Numbered from the stretch's first letter, positions 34,525-45,488 are shown. The stretch: 64,000 nucleotides of DNA from Patiria pectinifera (GCA_029964075.1 CM057134.1:19198905-19262904), one strand, 5' to 3'. Numbers and translations are program-made. The notes: generated from the letters alone by a model not told the origin.

Positions 34525-35560
34525 AATGATATTCCCATTTCCATATAGGAATATCTATTGTTTATATTCCCATTCCAGTATAGGAACACTCCACATAGGA
34601 ATATCTATCGTTTATATTCCCATTCAGTTACGGGAACACCTTATTATATTCCCAGGCTATTCCTATTCCCACATGGAAACACCTGATATTCCCATGTTCT
34701 TCATATTCCCATAGCATGGAAACAAAAGCTTTTCTCATTCCCATATGGAACATCTGTTATAAATGTAAGTTTATATTCCCACATGCAAACACATGAGCTT
34801 TACTTTTTCCCATGTGAAAACACTTGATATTCCTATACTTTTCTCATTCCAATGTTAGAAAGTTTAGTGTTTCCAGGCTATTCCTATTCCCATATGGAAA
34901 TACCAGTTTTTTCAGGCTGATATTCCCATAATGGAAAACCCAATTTTCCCAGGCCATGCCAATTCCCATACTGGAAAACCCAATTTTCTCAGGCTATTCC
35001 AATTCTCATACTGGAAAACCTGATGTTCACAGGCTATTCCTATTCCCATATTGGAAAACCTGATGTTTACAGGATATTCCTATTCCCATATTGGAAAACC
35101 TGATGTTCACAGGCTATTCCTATTCCCATATTGGAAAACCTGATGTTTACAGGATATTCCTATTCCCATATTGGAAAACCTGATGTTTACAGGACATTCC
35201 TGTTCCCATATAGAAAAACCTGATTTCCCAGGCCATTCCGATTCCCATACTGGAAAAAACCTGATGTTCCAAGGCTATTTTTATTCCCGTATTGGAAACC
35301 TGATGTTTCCAGGGTATTCCCATTCCCATATTGGAAAACCTGATGTTCACAGGCTATTCCTGTTCCCATATTGGAAAACCTGATGTTCCCAGGCTATTCC
35401 TATTCCCATATTGGAAAACCTGATGTTCCCAGGCTATTCCTAATCCCATATTAAAACCTGATGTTCCCACGCTATTCCTAATCCCATATTGGAAAACCTG
35501 ATGTTCACAGGCTATTCCCAAACACCTGATGTTCCTGTGCATTCCAATTATGGGAAAAAC
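34525..35560. repeat. 40-bp minisatellite beside the SLC33A1 stop codon
   Basis: A regular 40-bp unit with consensus near cctgatgttcacaggctatt followed by cctattcccatattggaaaa repeats about 16 times from about 34890 to 35535. More degenerate, variable-length relatives built on ttcccat...atggaa extend back to 34525. The array ends about 70 bp from the SLC33A1 stop (35632), so it probably lies in the 3' UTR or immediate 3' flank. The unit is not a multiple of 3 and shows no sign of coding. Confidence 0.85.
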
Positions 35561-35631
35561 ATGACTTTTTTGTTACATTAAATATACGCGCACTGATGTC
35601 ATACCTTCAGAATTCAGACCACGTCGAGCCG

Positions 35632-38600
35632 TCATTGGTTTGGGCACTTCCAGGCATCCTCGTTCAGATCTTGGAGTTGACGGACTTTCTTGGATTGCCA
35701 TAGCAACCAGCAGAAACCAATGATGAGGCAGGCTGTGATTTCAATGTAGTAACCGTCAATGTCTGTCTCACAGTGCCCTCCGGCCTCACTACACGCCTAG
35801 ATGGTCAAAGGAGTAAGCATGGTGAAAGCCTTAAACACACAAAGGATCATTTGCATTTATCCCAAAAGTAACCTACCAAACTATTATCAAAAAAAGCTTA
35901 CTTGGATTCAAGATCAAACTTGTACTAAACACCCTGTGAGATTATTTCGTCTGGCTTGCTGTCATTTAGAAGAAATCAAGAAATGTAGGTGATTTCCAAC
36001 GATCAGTCAATTGACTGATTTTTTGGGGGAAAAAAAGAGTTCTATCAACAAAATCGTGTTTCGTGATTAAAAGGTTGTGCACGATTTTTCACCGTTTTCT
36101 CAAAAAGTGTTATATCCACTGAGCTGAAACTTCAACAGGTTCGGTTTTGAACATTCGTCTTTGGATTTTTGAGTGGTGTTAATATTGGAATCAAACAAAA
36201 TGCATAATTAATAATAGGGTGGTCAAAAAAAACCCCGGAACGGCATACTTCCACTACCTTGAGACCCAAACCACCTGTACCAATGGATGGAGAATCCTTT
36301 TAGAAGAATTATGACACCAAAATATCCCGATTCGGTCCAGTAGTTTTTGCTGCAGAGCCTATTTTGTGAAGCAAACTTCTTTAATACATGAGGGTATTAT
36401 GTCATAACAGTCCCTCTATCAATTACAATGTAAGTCAAATTCCCGGGTGCGGTTTAGTAATTCATCAGGACAAAATGACCCCCACCTTGCTTCACAAAAT
36501 AGGCTCTAGAACAATAACTACTGGACCGTATCGGGCGATCTTCGTTTCATTTTTCTTCCAAAAAGATTCTCCACGCATTGGTATATGTGGTTTGAGTCTC
36601 AGGGTAGTGGAAGTACGTCATTCCGGGGTTTTTTTTGGACAACCCTGTATTGAATCTTATTGGATTGAGTAGAATTTGGGTAAAAATTGTTGGGGCATTT
36701 TCTATCGTTAATAAAATCCTTCTACAACTTTACCTTGGCCTCTGCTTTGTTATCACAATCAAGCTCCGCCCCTTCGCCAGCAGCCCCGCCCACACAGGAC
36801 TTCCAGGTCAGGAAATCCACCAACCAGAGGGCGACAGTAACGGGCCAGTTGCCTCCCAGGTTCTGCACAGTGTTCAGCAGGGTCATGTAGGTACCGCCGA
36901 TGCGAGGGTCGCTGACTCGAGCGTTGAATATCATGCTTGATACGAAGATGCAGTTGAGAGGTATCTGAAGGAAAAGGAGATATCTGTGAGGTTTCTGAGG
37001 TAAAAGGAGATATTTATGAGGTATCCAAAGCAAAAAGAGATATTTATAAGGTATCTGAAGTACAAGGTTATATTTATGAGGTATCTGAAGCACAAGGTTA
37101 TATTTATGAGGTATCTGAAGCACAAGGTTATATTTATGAGGTATCTGAAGCAAAAGGGGATATTTATGAGGTTTCGGAGGTAAAAGGTTATATTTATGAG
37201 GTATCTGAAGTACAAGGAGATATTTATGAGGAATCTGAAGTACAAGGAGATATTTATGAGGAATCTGAAGTACAAGGTTATATTTATGAGGTATCTGAAG
37301 TACAAGGAGATATTTATGAGGTATCTGAAGTACAAGGAGATATTTATGAGGTATCTGAAGTACAAGGAGATATTTATGAGGTATCTAAAGTACAAGGTTA
37401 TATTTATGAGGTATCTGAAGTACAAGGAGATATTTATGAGGAATCTGAAGTACAAGGAGATATTTATGAGGTATCTAAAGTACAAAGTTTTATTTATGAG
37501 GTATCTGAAGTACAAGGAGATATTTATGAGGTATCTGAAGTACAAGGAGATATTTATGGGGTACATGTATCTGAAGCACAAGGAGATATTTATGAGGTAT
37601 CTGAAGCACAAGGAGATATTTATGAGGTATTTGAAGCAAAGGGAAATGTCCAGGAGATTTCTCAAGCCATAGGAGATATTTATGAGGTATCTGAAACAAA
37701 TGGCGATATTTAAGGTTAGATAGCTTCTCATTCTAGCTGAGATCTTACAGCGTTACTTTATTACGAAATTGTTAATGGTTATGTTTACTTCACCAAGTGA
37801 ATTCCGAAACGTGTGTGGAGACTTTTATTCTTCAGAATTTCTTCAGTCAAGTAATCTATTAATTCAGTTTCCACATTGTTGTGATTTATTGCTCACGTTA
37901 TCTATAAAATAAACAACAGTTTTGTTGAATTAAAATTTTGTTCTTGCAATACCATGAAAATTGGCCGTTTCAATCGCAAAAGTGTGCGACATGTGTTTAC
38001 CTGGTAGACTGCATATACTATGACAAGGACGGCATAGTAATATGTAGGAAATTCACCAGTCTCCGACTTGACATACGGAGTCCACCACACAATGAAGGAG
38101 AACACCACACCACCTATAAGTAATCTGAGATAACAAAAAATAGAGACAAAGATTTGAAAGGTTAAAATAGCACATGTCAAAATGATTACCTGGGAGACAC
38201 CTACCATGGACTGGCATCCCATCCAGGGGGAATAGAAATATTCTCAGCAAACCGGAGATAAATGCCGACCTTATGGGCCATGTTCGCTTGTGACAGACTT
38301 ATACCCTAACCGCCCTGAATCCTTCAAAATCCTTTTTGCCAAAGTGGAGGAATTTGGAGGATTGAGGTTACACGGCAAAAGTGCGTTACTGATTTCGTAG
38401 GATGCTTGTTGTCAAGGTCTTGGACCGGACCTTGTGTTGTTTTTGCTCAGCCAAGCATAAATATAGGCCTGGGTTATGCTTGAAATCCTCCGTACTGCTC
38501 CAGGATGCCACTGGCCAAGCCTCAACATATTGACGAGTCACTGCCGCAGGATTTTGCAGGATTCAGGCAGTGGTCACCCCTCCACAGACCATATTCAAGA

Positions 38601-41505
38601 AATAATGGAGGATTTTGCAGGATTGAGGCTATATCCTAGCAAAAAGGCCTAGGGAGTTAGGGTTAAAGAGGTTGTGGAATGCTCGAAGACATTTCCGTCA
38701 TTTTTTGGGTATATGTAGCCTAAGGTGTGAAGAAATAAAAACGACTATTGTGTCTGTCATGAAATGAGTACAAAAGGTACTTTTGAGAGCTGTTTTTCAG
38801 GTCCTGTTTTGACCCGAACGTGCAATTTGTGTAAAAGTCGTCGTTGGGGGCAGCAAACAAAATTTAGTAAATCATGACGTAATAAACAGGACTCCTTTAT
38901 ATTTCATCACACCTTAGGCTACATATACCCCAAAAAATGACGGAAATGTCTTCGAGCATTCCACAACCTTTTTAATTACTAACTTGTTACAGCTTACCTA
39001 AAAGGTATCGCTGATATGAGTAGATCTAGTGGTCTAGGGCCGCTGGAATACTTGCTAATGATCCACGGTAGGATGATCTGTAGAGGGACCATAGGCACAG
39101 CGAGCAGCGCCAGTTTCTCCCTCGGCACACCTTCTTCTATCAACTTCAGACCCGTTACTGCATCTGCGGCGGCAAACCCTATCTGTGAACAGAAAAGAAT
39201 TTTTAGCCGAACTAGCCTTGGTCAAGACTTTCTTCATTATCCGTGCGTACGGTATTCGGCAGCATATCCTCGCTGCATGCTGACTGCATGATCGCTATGC
39301 AGTGCATGTAAAAATACAACGCGAACAGCAACCTCATGCGGCCATTATTTATATGCAAATAATTTGGATCTAGACTAATGCCTTGGTCCAATCGTCCATG
39401 TGAGGTTTGAAATTCCGTAAGTTGAAAATTACATGAGTGATTTGAATGATTCTTGTACTAAAAGAAAGCTTATGAATTGGGCTTTCATATCCCAGATTTT
39501 GAAAGTGCTACATGCAGAACTTCACTAAAACAATGGTCCTGACATTTGGGTTTCGTTTCTAAGTTGAAAATTACATGAGCGATTTGAATGATTCTTGTAC
39601 TAAAAGTAAGCTTACGAATGGGGCTTTCATATCCTAGATTTTGAAAGTGCTACATGCAGAACTTCACTAAAACAATGGTCCTGACATTTGGGTTTCTTTT
39701 TTTTGTACTCACCCCCTATAACCCTACAAAATGTCTAAACATGTATTAATTAACCCTAACCACCCCAACTCCATCAAAATCCATCCCCCGATTTGGTGGA
39801 TTTTGGGGGACTTGGTACAGAAGGCCTGGCCTGACTAAATATTGATGGAGTATGATGGACTTGGGTCTAATGGCCTGAAGCAGTGCTAAGGGTATCTGCT
39901 ATTGTGATAAAAAGCTACGCGTAGCAAGTCCATGAAGTCAACCAGTGCGTCAGTGGTGGATTCCATTACGTCATGTACAGTTTTGTATTAGACGCACAGT
40001 GATTGATGGATTTTGATGGAATTGGTCCAGTTCCTAGTAAAAGACGCTAGGGAGTTAGGGTTAGCCGTGGATTCCTACGCTTACCTTATACGTCAAAGCA
40101 AAAAGCACATAGGACTTGAGAGCTGGTAGTTTCATGAGCTTGTATAGCTGTTTGTAGCTACCAAACACACTGCAACTCAACTCGTTTTCGGCACTGTGAC
40201 CCTTTTTCTCTCGTTTCAGTAACGCCACGAGAGTTGTTGTCACCAGGAAGACACACGCCCAGAAATATAGGAAATCTGTCAAAGAAAGTTGAACAATTGA
40301 GAGATCCCAATTTGCTATTTCCCAGGTTTGCAGCATTGCTAATGTTGCTGACTTTGGGCATGATCCCTAGCTACATGACATATACTGGTTTATGGCTTCC
40401 GACTAGCGCCTTTGAACAAAAACACAAACATAGTGGAGTGCCGTGGCCTCGTGGTCTGGGGACATTGAATTTGCGGTCTGCGGGTAATTGTGTGGGTTCG
40501 AGTCCAGCCTGGGATTGTGGTGTGTCGTGTGTGTGCCCTTGGGCAAGGCACTTTGTCACTTATTGTTTTTAAGTCGAGGCAATCTTGACATTTTAACCTG
40601 TCAGCAGTGCCTGTGTGTAAAAACAGCCAGTGCGAACTGGTTAAAAGCTCTGTCCCGGACATTACATAAGATTAGATTTTCAGTGAACTTACATGTTAAC
40701 AACAACAACAAAAAACAGGCTGTAGTAACAAACAAAAATGGAACATACAGAACACAAATTGTGCAAAGTACTCACCTGATAAAGTAACCATACCGTGCGG
40801 TTTGGGCTCGGACCTCAAATACCTGTTGCAAAAGTCTGCCGATTCCAGCGCAAGAAACACAACATTGCCCAGAAAATAACCCGCCGTCTGCCCCACAGTA
40901 TTGCACGTCGACGCGTAGCCCACGTTGCGTTTGGAGAGCATCGTCAACGCCCAACCGTCCACCGCAATGTCCTGCGTCGCGGCGAGGAAATTCAGCATGA
41001 AGAACACCACGGTGAGAAAGTAAACATCAACGCGGGGGGAACCCTCACCGGGATCGGCGTCGCCGAGGATTGTGGGTACGTGGCTCGACAGAAACAACAT
41101 GAAGAAGCCGATGAGGTACTGGGTCGGCACAAGCCAGGTTTTCCGCCGGCCGAATCTGGGAACGAAGAGGGAATCTACAATCGGTGCCCAGATGAGCTTA
41201 ACACTGAAGGGCCAGTACACGAAACTAAAGACGGCCTGCATGCTGTAGCTGATTTTTCGACTTTGTAAGACCAGAGGTATACTTCCAGCTAGTCCTAACG
41301 GAATGCCCTGCAGAACGTAGAGTAACAACAACAGAAAGATGCTGGAGTAGTCTCCTTTCAAGCCTTCCTCTGCCATTTCAATGTCCGTGTCTTCTCTGCT
41401 TGGTGTTGGACGTTGGTCTAGGCCATCTCTGTCATGGCTGGTAATGTTATTAATTATTCTGTGGTCTGTGTTGTTAGGACTTGGATGTCTCTTCCTTGAC
41501 GACAT
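35632..41505 (-). CDS. SLC33A1: Acetyl-coenzyme A transporter 1, 6 exons, 541 aa, complete
   Basis: Moves acetyl-CoA into the ER/Golgi lumen for acetylation of proteins and gangliosides. Exons (minus): 41505-40776, 40275-40085, 39182-38998, 38124-38001, 36964-36734, 35796-35632, all GT-AG with consistent phases. After a polar N-terminus of about 55 residues come membrane segments with family blocks LLLLLYVLQGIPLGLAGSIP, VYWPFSVKLIWAPIVDS, FLAATQDIAVDGWALTML, NTVGQTAGYFLGNVVFLAL, DFLYFW, TTTLVALLK, ADAVTGLKL, LLAVPMVPLQIILP, GGTYMTLLNTVQNLGGNWP, DGYYIEI and a C-terminal WKC. Human SLC33A1 is about 549 aa with the same order. Intron 4 carries a 30-bp tandem array abutting exon 5 (see findings), and intron 2 and intron 3 are rich in MITEs. 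Confidence 0.96.
35800..36180 (-). repeat. Dispersed repeat copy, SLC33A1 intron 5
   Basis: The reverse complement matches 15870-16200 and 46368-46613 (tttcttgatttcttctaaat, ttgactgatcgttgg, tgaagtttcagctcagtgg). At the TTAA insertion point used at 46614 this copy reads gatcttgaatccaag and has no insertion. Confidence 0.6.
36215..36647. mobile_element. Tc1/mariner-like foldback MITE, SLC33A1 intron 5
   Basis: The right end reads ccggggttttttttggacaa then CCCTG and TA. The left end is AGGGTGGTC followed by aaaaaaaaccccggaa. The arms are reverse complements for about 100 bp (cttccactaccttgagaccc against gggtctcaaggtagtggaag, with substitutions). The right TA is intact and the left one looks mutated. 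Non-coding. The CAGGGTGGTC-type terminus is mariner-like. Confidence 0.65.
36961..37716. repeat. 30-bp minisatellite (25 units) made from the exon 5 splice acceptor of SLC33A1
   Basis: Twenty contiguous 30-bp units run from 36961 to 37560. Six extra bases follow, then five more units to 37716. The plus-strand unit is gtatctgaagtacaaggaga followed by tatttatgag. On the gene strand each unit reads tctccttgtacttcag then ATACCTC, the same arrangement as the true exon 5 acceptor (ttttccttcag then ATACCTC at 36964). The array therefore abuts, and includes, the real 3' splice site. Both strands are open for long stretches simply because the unit is 30 bp. Confidence 0.9.
38196..38275. repeat. SINE tail fragment, SLC33A1 intron 3
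   Basis: The block ggactggcatcccatccagg, then gaatagaaatattctcag, then ataaatgccg...cttgtgacagactta is the same as at 54890-55070, identifying a truncated copy of that SINE. Confidence 0.5.
38304..38662. mobile_element. CCCTAACC-family element, SLC33A1 intron 3
   Basis: Starts CCCTAACCGCCC after a TATA tetranucleotide (left TTAA apparently mutated) and ends GGGAGTTAGGG before TTAA (38663-38666). Inside are aatccttcaaaatcc and several aggattttgcaggatt-type repeats in both orientations, as in 10152-10593 and 52080-52458. Confidence 0.6.
38667..38971. mobile_element. AGAGG foldback element, internally deleted copy 2, SLC33A1 intron 3
   Basis: Flanked by TTAA (38663-38666 and 38972-38975). The left arm is complete to aataaacaggactcc near 38895. 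The sequence then jumps straight to the distal part of the right arm (atttcatcacaccttagg), so the spacer and most of the right arm are lost. It shares its left TTAA with the right end of the neighbouring CCCTAACC element. Confidence 0.75.
39205..39410. mobile_element. Partial copy of the TAGCCTTGGTCAAGGC MITE, SLC33A1 intron 2
   Basis: Starts tagccttggtcaagac and shares ggcagcatatcctcgc, atgcagtgcat and aaaaatacaacgcgaa with 4293-4618. It runs to ccttggtccaatcgtc, where the other copy continues; the right terminus is missing. Confidence 0.55.
39419..39702. repeat. Tandem duplication of a 142-bp segment, SLC33A1 intron 2
   Basis: Two nearly identical units start at 39419 and 39561 (aagttgaaaattacatgag) and each end with ctgacatttgggtttc. 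Only a handful of substitutions separate them, so the duplication is fairly recent. No coding potential. Confidence 0.8.
39754..40060. mobile_element. CCCTAACC-family element with TTAA flank, SLC33A1 intron 2
   Basis: TTAA at 39750-39753 precedes CCCTAACCACCCC, and GGGAGTTAGGG is followed by TTAG (40061-40064). The 307-bp interior carries tccatcaaaatccatc and tggattttgatggaattgg in inverted relation. It ends about 25 bp from the exon 2 donor (40085). Confidence 0.65.
40430..40600 (+). repeat. SINE copy, SLC33A1 intron 1
   Basis: Carries gtggcctcgtggtctgggga, a gtgggttcgagtccagcctg B box, and cccttgggcaaggcactttg. It is antisense to the gene and belongs to the same family as 22208-22650. Confidence 0.7.
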
Positions 41506-42164
41506 GGCAAACAGATCTCGTCTTTCTCAGCCAATTTGTAGCTAAATATCTGTTCGAAGGAGACAATGAGAGAAAAGTTCGAAACAGGTTTACTGTTGTG
41601 AAGAGAGGTTGCCTTGTTGGTTTTTATACTGATGTGAATTTACATATTCATGAGCACAATCGTGATGTCATTCCAGGCAGAAACCTCAATGTTACAGCTA
41701 TTTCAGCACGACAAGTTGCTAGAATTTTGGATATTTTCCTGTCATAAATTTTCTTTTCTTTGGTGATTAGTTGTTGTGTAAGTACATGGCAGTAAGCCAA
41801 TGAGCAATCCTTTCTCACAAAATGTTTTCAATGAGCAAATTTTGGGTTTAACAATTCGAACAGAAAACAGTGTCTTCCAGAAATGATATCACAGCAACAG
41901 CGCCCTTAGTTGTCTGGAAAAGCATGGGGGTGATATGAATATGCATTGCCAAATCTGACTGCATATGAACCCTTTTCATAAATACTTTTCATAAAGGTTT
42001 AGGTTTGTCCTGTAATTTTTTCTTTTTTTCTTGTATCATTTATGTCCCTTCCAAGAAGTGTTTGTATTGTATTTTCTCGACTGTTATTGTTTTATATCTT
42101 TTGTTGTTTTTTAAGGCAAAATAAATAATAATAATAATAATAAATCCATCATGTTTGTTGATAG

Positions 42165-42540
42165 GCAGTGGCTATCGTTACGGCAGCCGTAACTCATTTC
42201 CCATTTTCTATCGTTACGGTAGTACTACAACTTTTATAAAAACATGAGAAGAAAATATAAAATTAGAAGGAAAAAAGTGAATTTGAACGTTATGAAATTC
42301 GGACTTTATTTCCCTTTTAAAAAAAATCCTCCAAAGCCTCAGGTTAGAAAAGGAAACAAATTCGAGTGCAAAACTGAGATGCGAACCCGCAACCTCGCGG
42401 TGCAAAATCCTACCCTCTATCGACTGAGCTGTCGCACTGCTCGCTAAATCGTGGGGAAACAAATAATTATATACCTGCGTGCGTATCAAAAAAGTATCGT
42501 AGAGGGCGCTAAACAACGGCTGCCATAACGATAGCCACTT
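42165..42540. mobile_element. MITE with 25-bp inverted termini enclosing a tRNA-like sequence
   Basis: Left cagtggctatcgttacggca and right tgccataacgatagccactt are inverted repeats that extend to the agccgt / acggct bases. Within it, on the minus strand at about 42372-42443, an A-box-like AGCTCAGTCGATAGAG and a B-box-like GGGTTCGCATC form a tRNA-like unit without a fully paired cloverleaf. Confidence 0.6.
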
Positions 42541-44816
42541 CGTTGTTGATAAATCTGTCAACTTTTCGCTTTCATTTTTCAATGACTTTACAACTCCACC
42601 TTTCCTCAGCGCATACATAAATGATTCAGCGTTCAAGAGTGTTAGTGTCAGATCATGGTGTCAGTGACTGTTTTAACTCAAAATGACAGTAATTTATAGT
42701 CAGACCACCTAAAACAACGTGGTCCTAATTCGACGCACTCGCATTCAATTTGCGTTGGACTGTTGTTTGACACAAGCCAAGTCCATGCGCCGACTGAACC
42801 CGAAGTATCGAACCTTCTCAAGTATTTTCATTTCAAATAAAGCTTAATGGCGGTTAAATGAAGTAAAACAATGTTCAAATGTTTTAAAACTGGTCCGTTT
42901 TTCAAAATGTTCACTACCTTTCAAACTCCAGGACACAACAAACTGATGAAAAATCACCGGCACGGCGAAACAGATGGTTGCTCAAAAGTTTTTACGCATG
43001 TGACTATGGCATAGTGTGGTGTCGATTTTTTACCCTTTAGGCAAAACGTTAAAAATGAGCAGGGAACAAGACCTGATAAGGCCACGTCTGCTCAACCTCT
43101 TTCTCACGATGATCGACCCCGCGTAAAAATTCCCCTTGAAAACCACACGAAAATATGAACTACATGCAAGAACTCTGGTTATGATTCAGCAAATTAATAG
43201 GCGCCCTTTTATGGGGGCGGTACGAGTATAGGGGGTGCCGTGGATTTTGTTTTACTGCTTTTTTAACGTTTTTTTTTTTTTAACGACTTTAAGTACGACG
43301 AAAAACTAACCTTTTTGAGGGCATCTGCACCCTTCCGAAAAAAGCTTTCATTCCGGGCTTTTTTTGGCTCTTGATCCAACCATGATCCAACCATGGAGAA
43401 ATCCAACGCACTAAACGCCTGACTAGTTTCTGGTATCGCCTACGCCAAATATAATACAAGCAAATTTATCACCCGACAAGTAGGCGGATTTTATTTTCAT
43501 TCGATGTGTCATCCAAAAGTCAATAATTATTGTATGGATACAAAACAAATCTATTATTTTTGGGTGGAACTCGAAATCAGCACTAGGCGGACTCCCCGGA
43601 GCGCAATTGCATTTTTTTTTAAAGTCCATTAATTCTCACCATGGGAAAAATGAGGGAAAGCAGTATCTCCAAGCTCAACTTATGGGGAGGGGGAGGCTAG
43701 GGGATCAACATCCCCCCCCCCCGGGCCGTAAAAAAATAGGGAAATCATGCAGAAATATTTACGCATTCCTGCTAACCCAACGCACATCCATGCCCCACCC
43801 CAGCCCATCTTGAAAGCTACCCCCCCCCCCCCTCCCTCCTGAGCAAAAGCTGGGTCCGCCCCTGAATACGATGTTTGTCTATTCCTTCCTCCGAGCTCCA
43901 TGGTCCGGTTGAAGGTGAAGGTAATGAAAAAAATCTAGAGCTAAGCTGCAGCAAAGAGGTAGAATGCATGCCTCCAGGCGGCTATTGGAACTGTAAACTT
44001 GTTGAATGACGTCACCATGATGTCGAAATGGATTTAAAAAAATTAAAAAAATTGTAGGAAACACGGGACCGACTAGTTGTTATTAGAGCGCCCCCAACGA
44101 CTTTACGGACATACAGTTATCAGATACGCACACGACGTTTGGTACATGTACGTGTACACGTACACATGCATGACATGTACGCCATATATACATTTATGTA
44201 CACAGTGCAGTTCCACACATTTCTGGTGAAATGACGAATGTCTGCTGATGATTAAGGAAGTTACAAAACATGCTCTGTCGGCATTAAATACGGCCAAAAA
44301 AAGTGTAATTCTTTTTTGTATGAGCAACTGTGTGATTGAACTAGTAGATGGAGAAGTGCTTTAGTGGGACAATTTCTTAAAACTGTTGTCAGAATTAGTC
44401 ATTTTTATTGAGTGGTGCTGCAGTGTCGCCGGTGAGTTTGTCTGCTTTCTGGTTCCTGCTTTTCAGTGCTTTTCGTGCTGCAGTAACGTTAACGTTGCAC
44501 GCGCGCAAGGCCTGCGGCAGGTTGGTCCGTGTTTTTACGAAATAGCCTACATTTTATCATTGTTTTGTACTCTTTGGATTGTATTTTACTCTTGCATTTA
44601 TTATAGGCCTAGGCCTACTCCTTTGAGAAATACTAGGCGTAGTAATGCACTGCTATGATAATTGTTTCCCCCCCCCCCCCCCCCCCGGGCCCTGCTGCCC
44701 CACCCAAGACGTGGGGATTGTCACTTTCGAAGTGACAAAATCCCCAACCCTGGGGCATAAAAAACGTGACCAAATCCTGACATCGGACCTTGAGCAGCGG
44801 GGGGAGGGGGGGGTAG

Positions 44817-45285
44817 CCCCATAAATGTGGCCTATTTACTGGACTGCCTCCGTAAACATAGGCCAGCACATCAACATAATATGTACAAAAACGTGTCGCA
44901 CTTTGCCAAAATTTTGATTTTCACATTTAGGCTTAGTTTGTAGGTTTTTTTGGCTTTAGAAGCATACTCACCCTCTTTATAGGCTAATCAGAAAGTGCTG
45001 CCTTTTTCAGATGGCTAATTTTTGTAAAATTTCAAGTTGAAATTTTGATATGCAAACGTGTGCAAATGAATCTGGAAATTTCACGAAAAATAGACATCTG
45101 AAAAAGGCAGCCCTTTCTGATTAGCCTATAAAGAGGGTGAGTATGCTTCTTAAGCAAAAAAAACCTACAAACTAAGCCTAAATGTGAAAATCAAAATTTG
45201 GCAAAGTGCGACACGTTTTTGTACATGTGGATGTGTGGCCTATGTTTACGGAGGCAGTCCAGTAAATAGGCCACATTTATGGGGC
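44817..45285. mobile_element. Large foldback element upstream of UBE2J2
   Basis: Two arms of more than 200 bp are reverse complements. Outer parts are ccccataaatgtggcctatt against aataggccacatttatgggg, and middle parts are catactcaccctctttatag against ctataaagagggtgagtatg. A spacer of about 30 bp lies near 45040-45070. G-rich homopolymers sit at both outer edges. No coding capacity. It ends about 200 bp before the UBE2J2 start codon. Confidence 0.75.
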
Positions 45286-45488
45286 TGGGGGGGGGGGGGA
45301 CATTTGATAGGCACATAATATCCAGATACCACTTTGTTGTGTACCATTTACAAAGTCTATGGTCCAAAGTATGGAGAATCGTGTGCATTTCTAAATTCTA
45401 CCAATTTATAGCCACAGCGTACAATTAATGTGTTTTTCTCTTTCATTTCCTAGAAATACAGCCACAGATTCTGCATTTAAGGTGAAAT

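Larger units (their letters stand above)
41506..45488. other. Intergenic region between divergent SLC33A1 and UBE2J2; mostly repeats
   Basis: No gene is seen. From left to right: the SLC33A1 5' flank, an (AAT)n run near 42120-42142, the MITE at 42165-42540, several hundred bases without recognisable features, poly-C/G runs near 43701, 43820 and 44669 embedded in gggcggacccagc-type repeat, and the large foldback at 44817-45285. The homopolymer runs make local assembly doubtful. Confidence 0.45.

Noticed and set aside
34890-37716. CRISPR-like regular arrays
   Set aside because: Units are contiguous, with no unique spacers, in a eukaryotic gene context. These are minisatellites.
36931-37731. 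Long repeated open frames on both strands (decapeptide ISLYFRYLIN-like and MRYLKYKEIF-like) suggesting a repeat protein
   Set aside because: They arise because a 30-bp unit without stops repeats. The stretch is intron 4 of SLC33A1. Only the possibility of alternative acceptor use was kept as a finding.
42372-42443. Functional tRNA gene
   Set aside because: A and B boxes are present, but acceptor and T stems do not pair well, and it sits inside a MITE.
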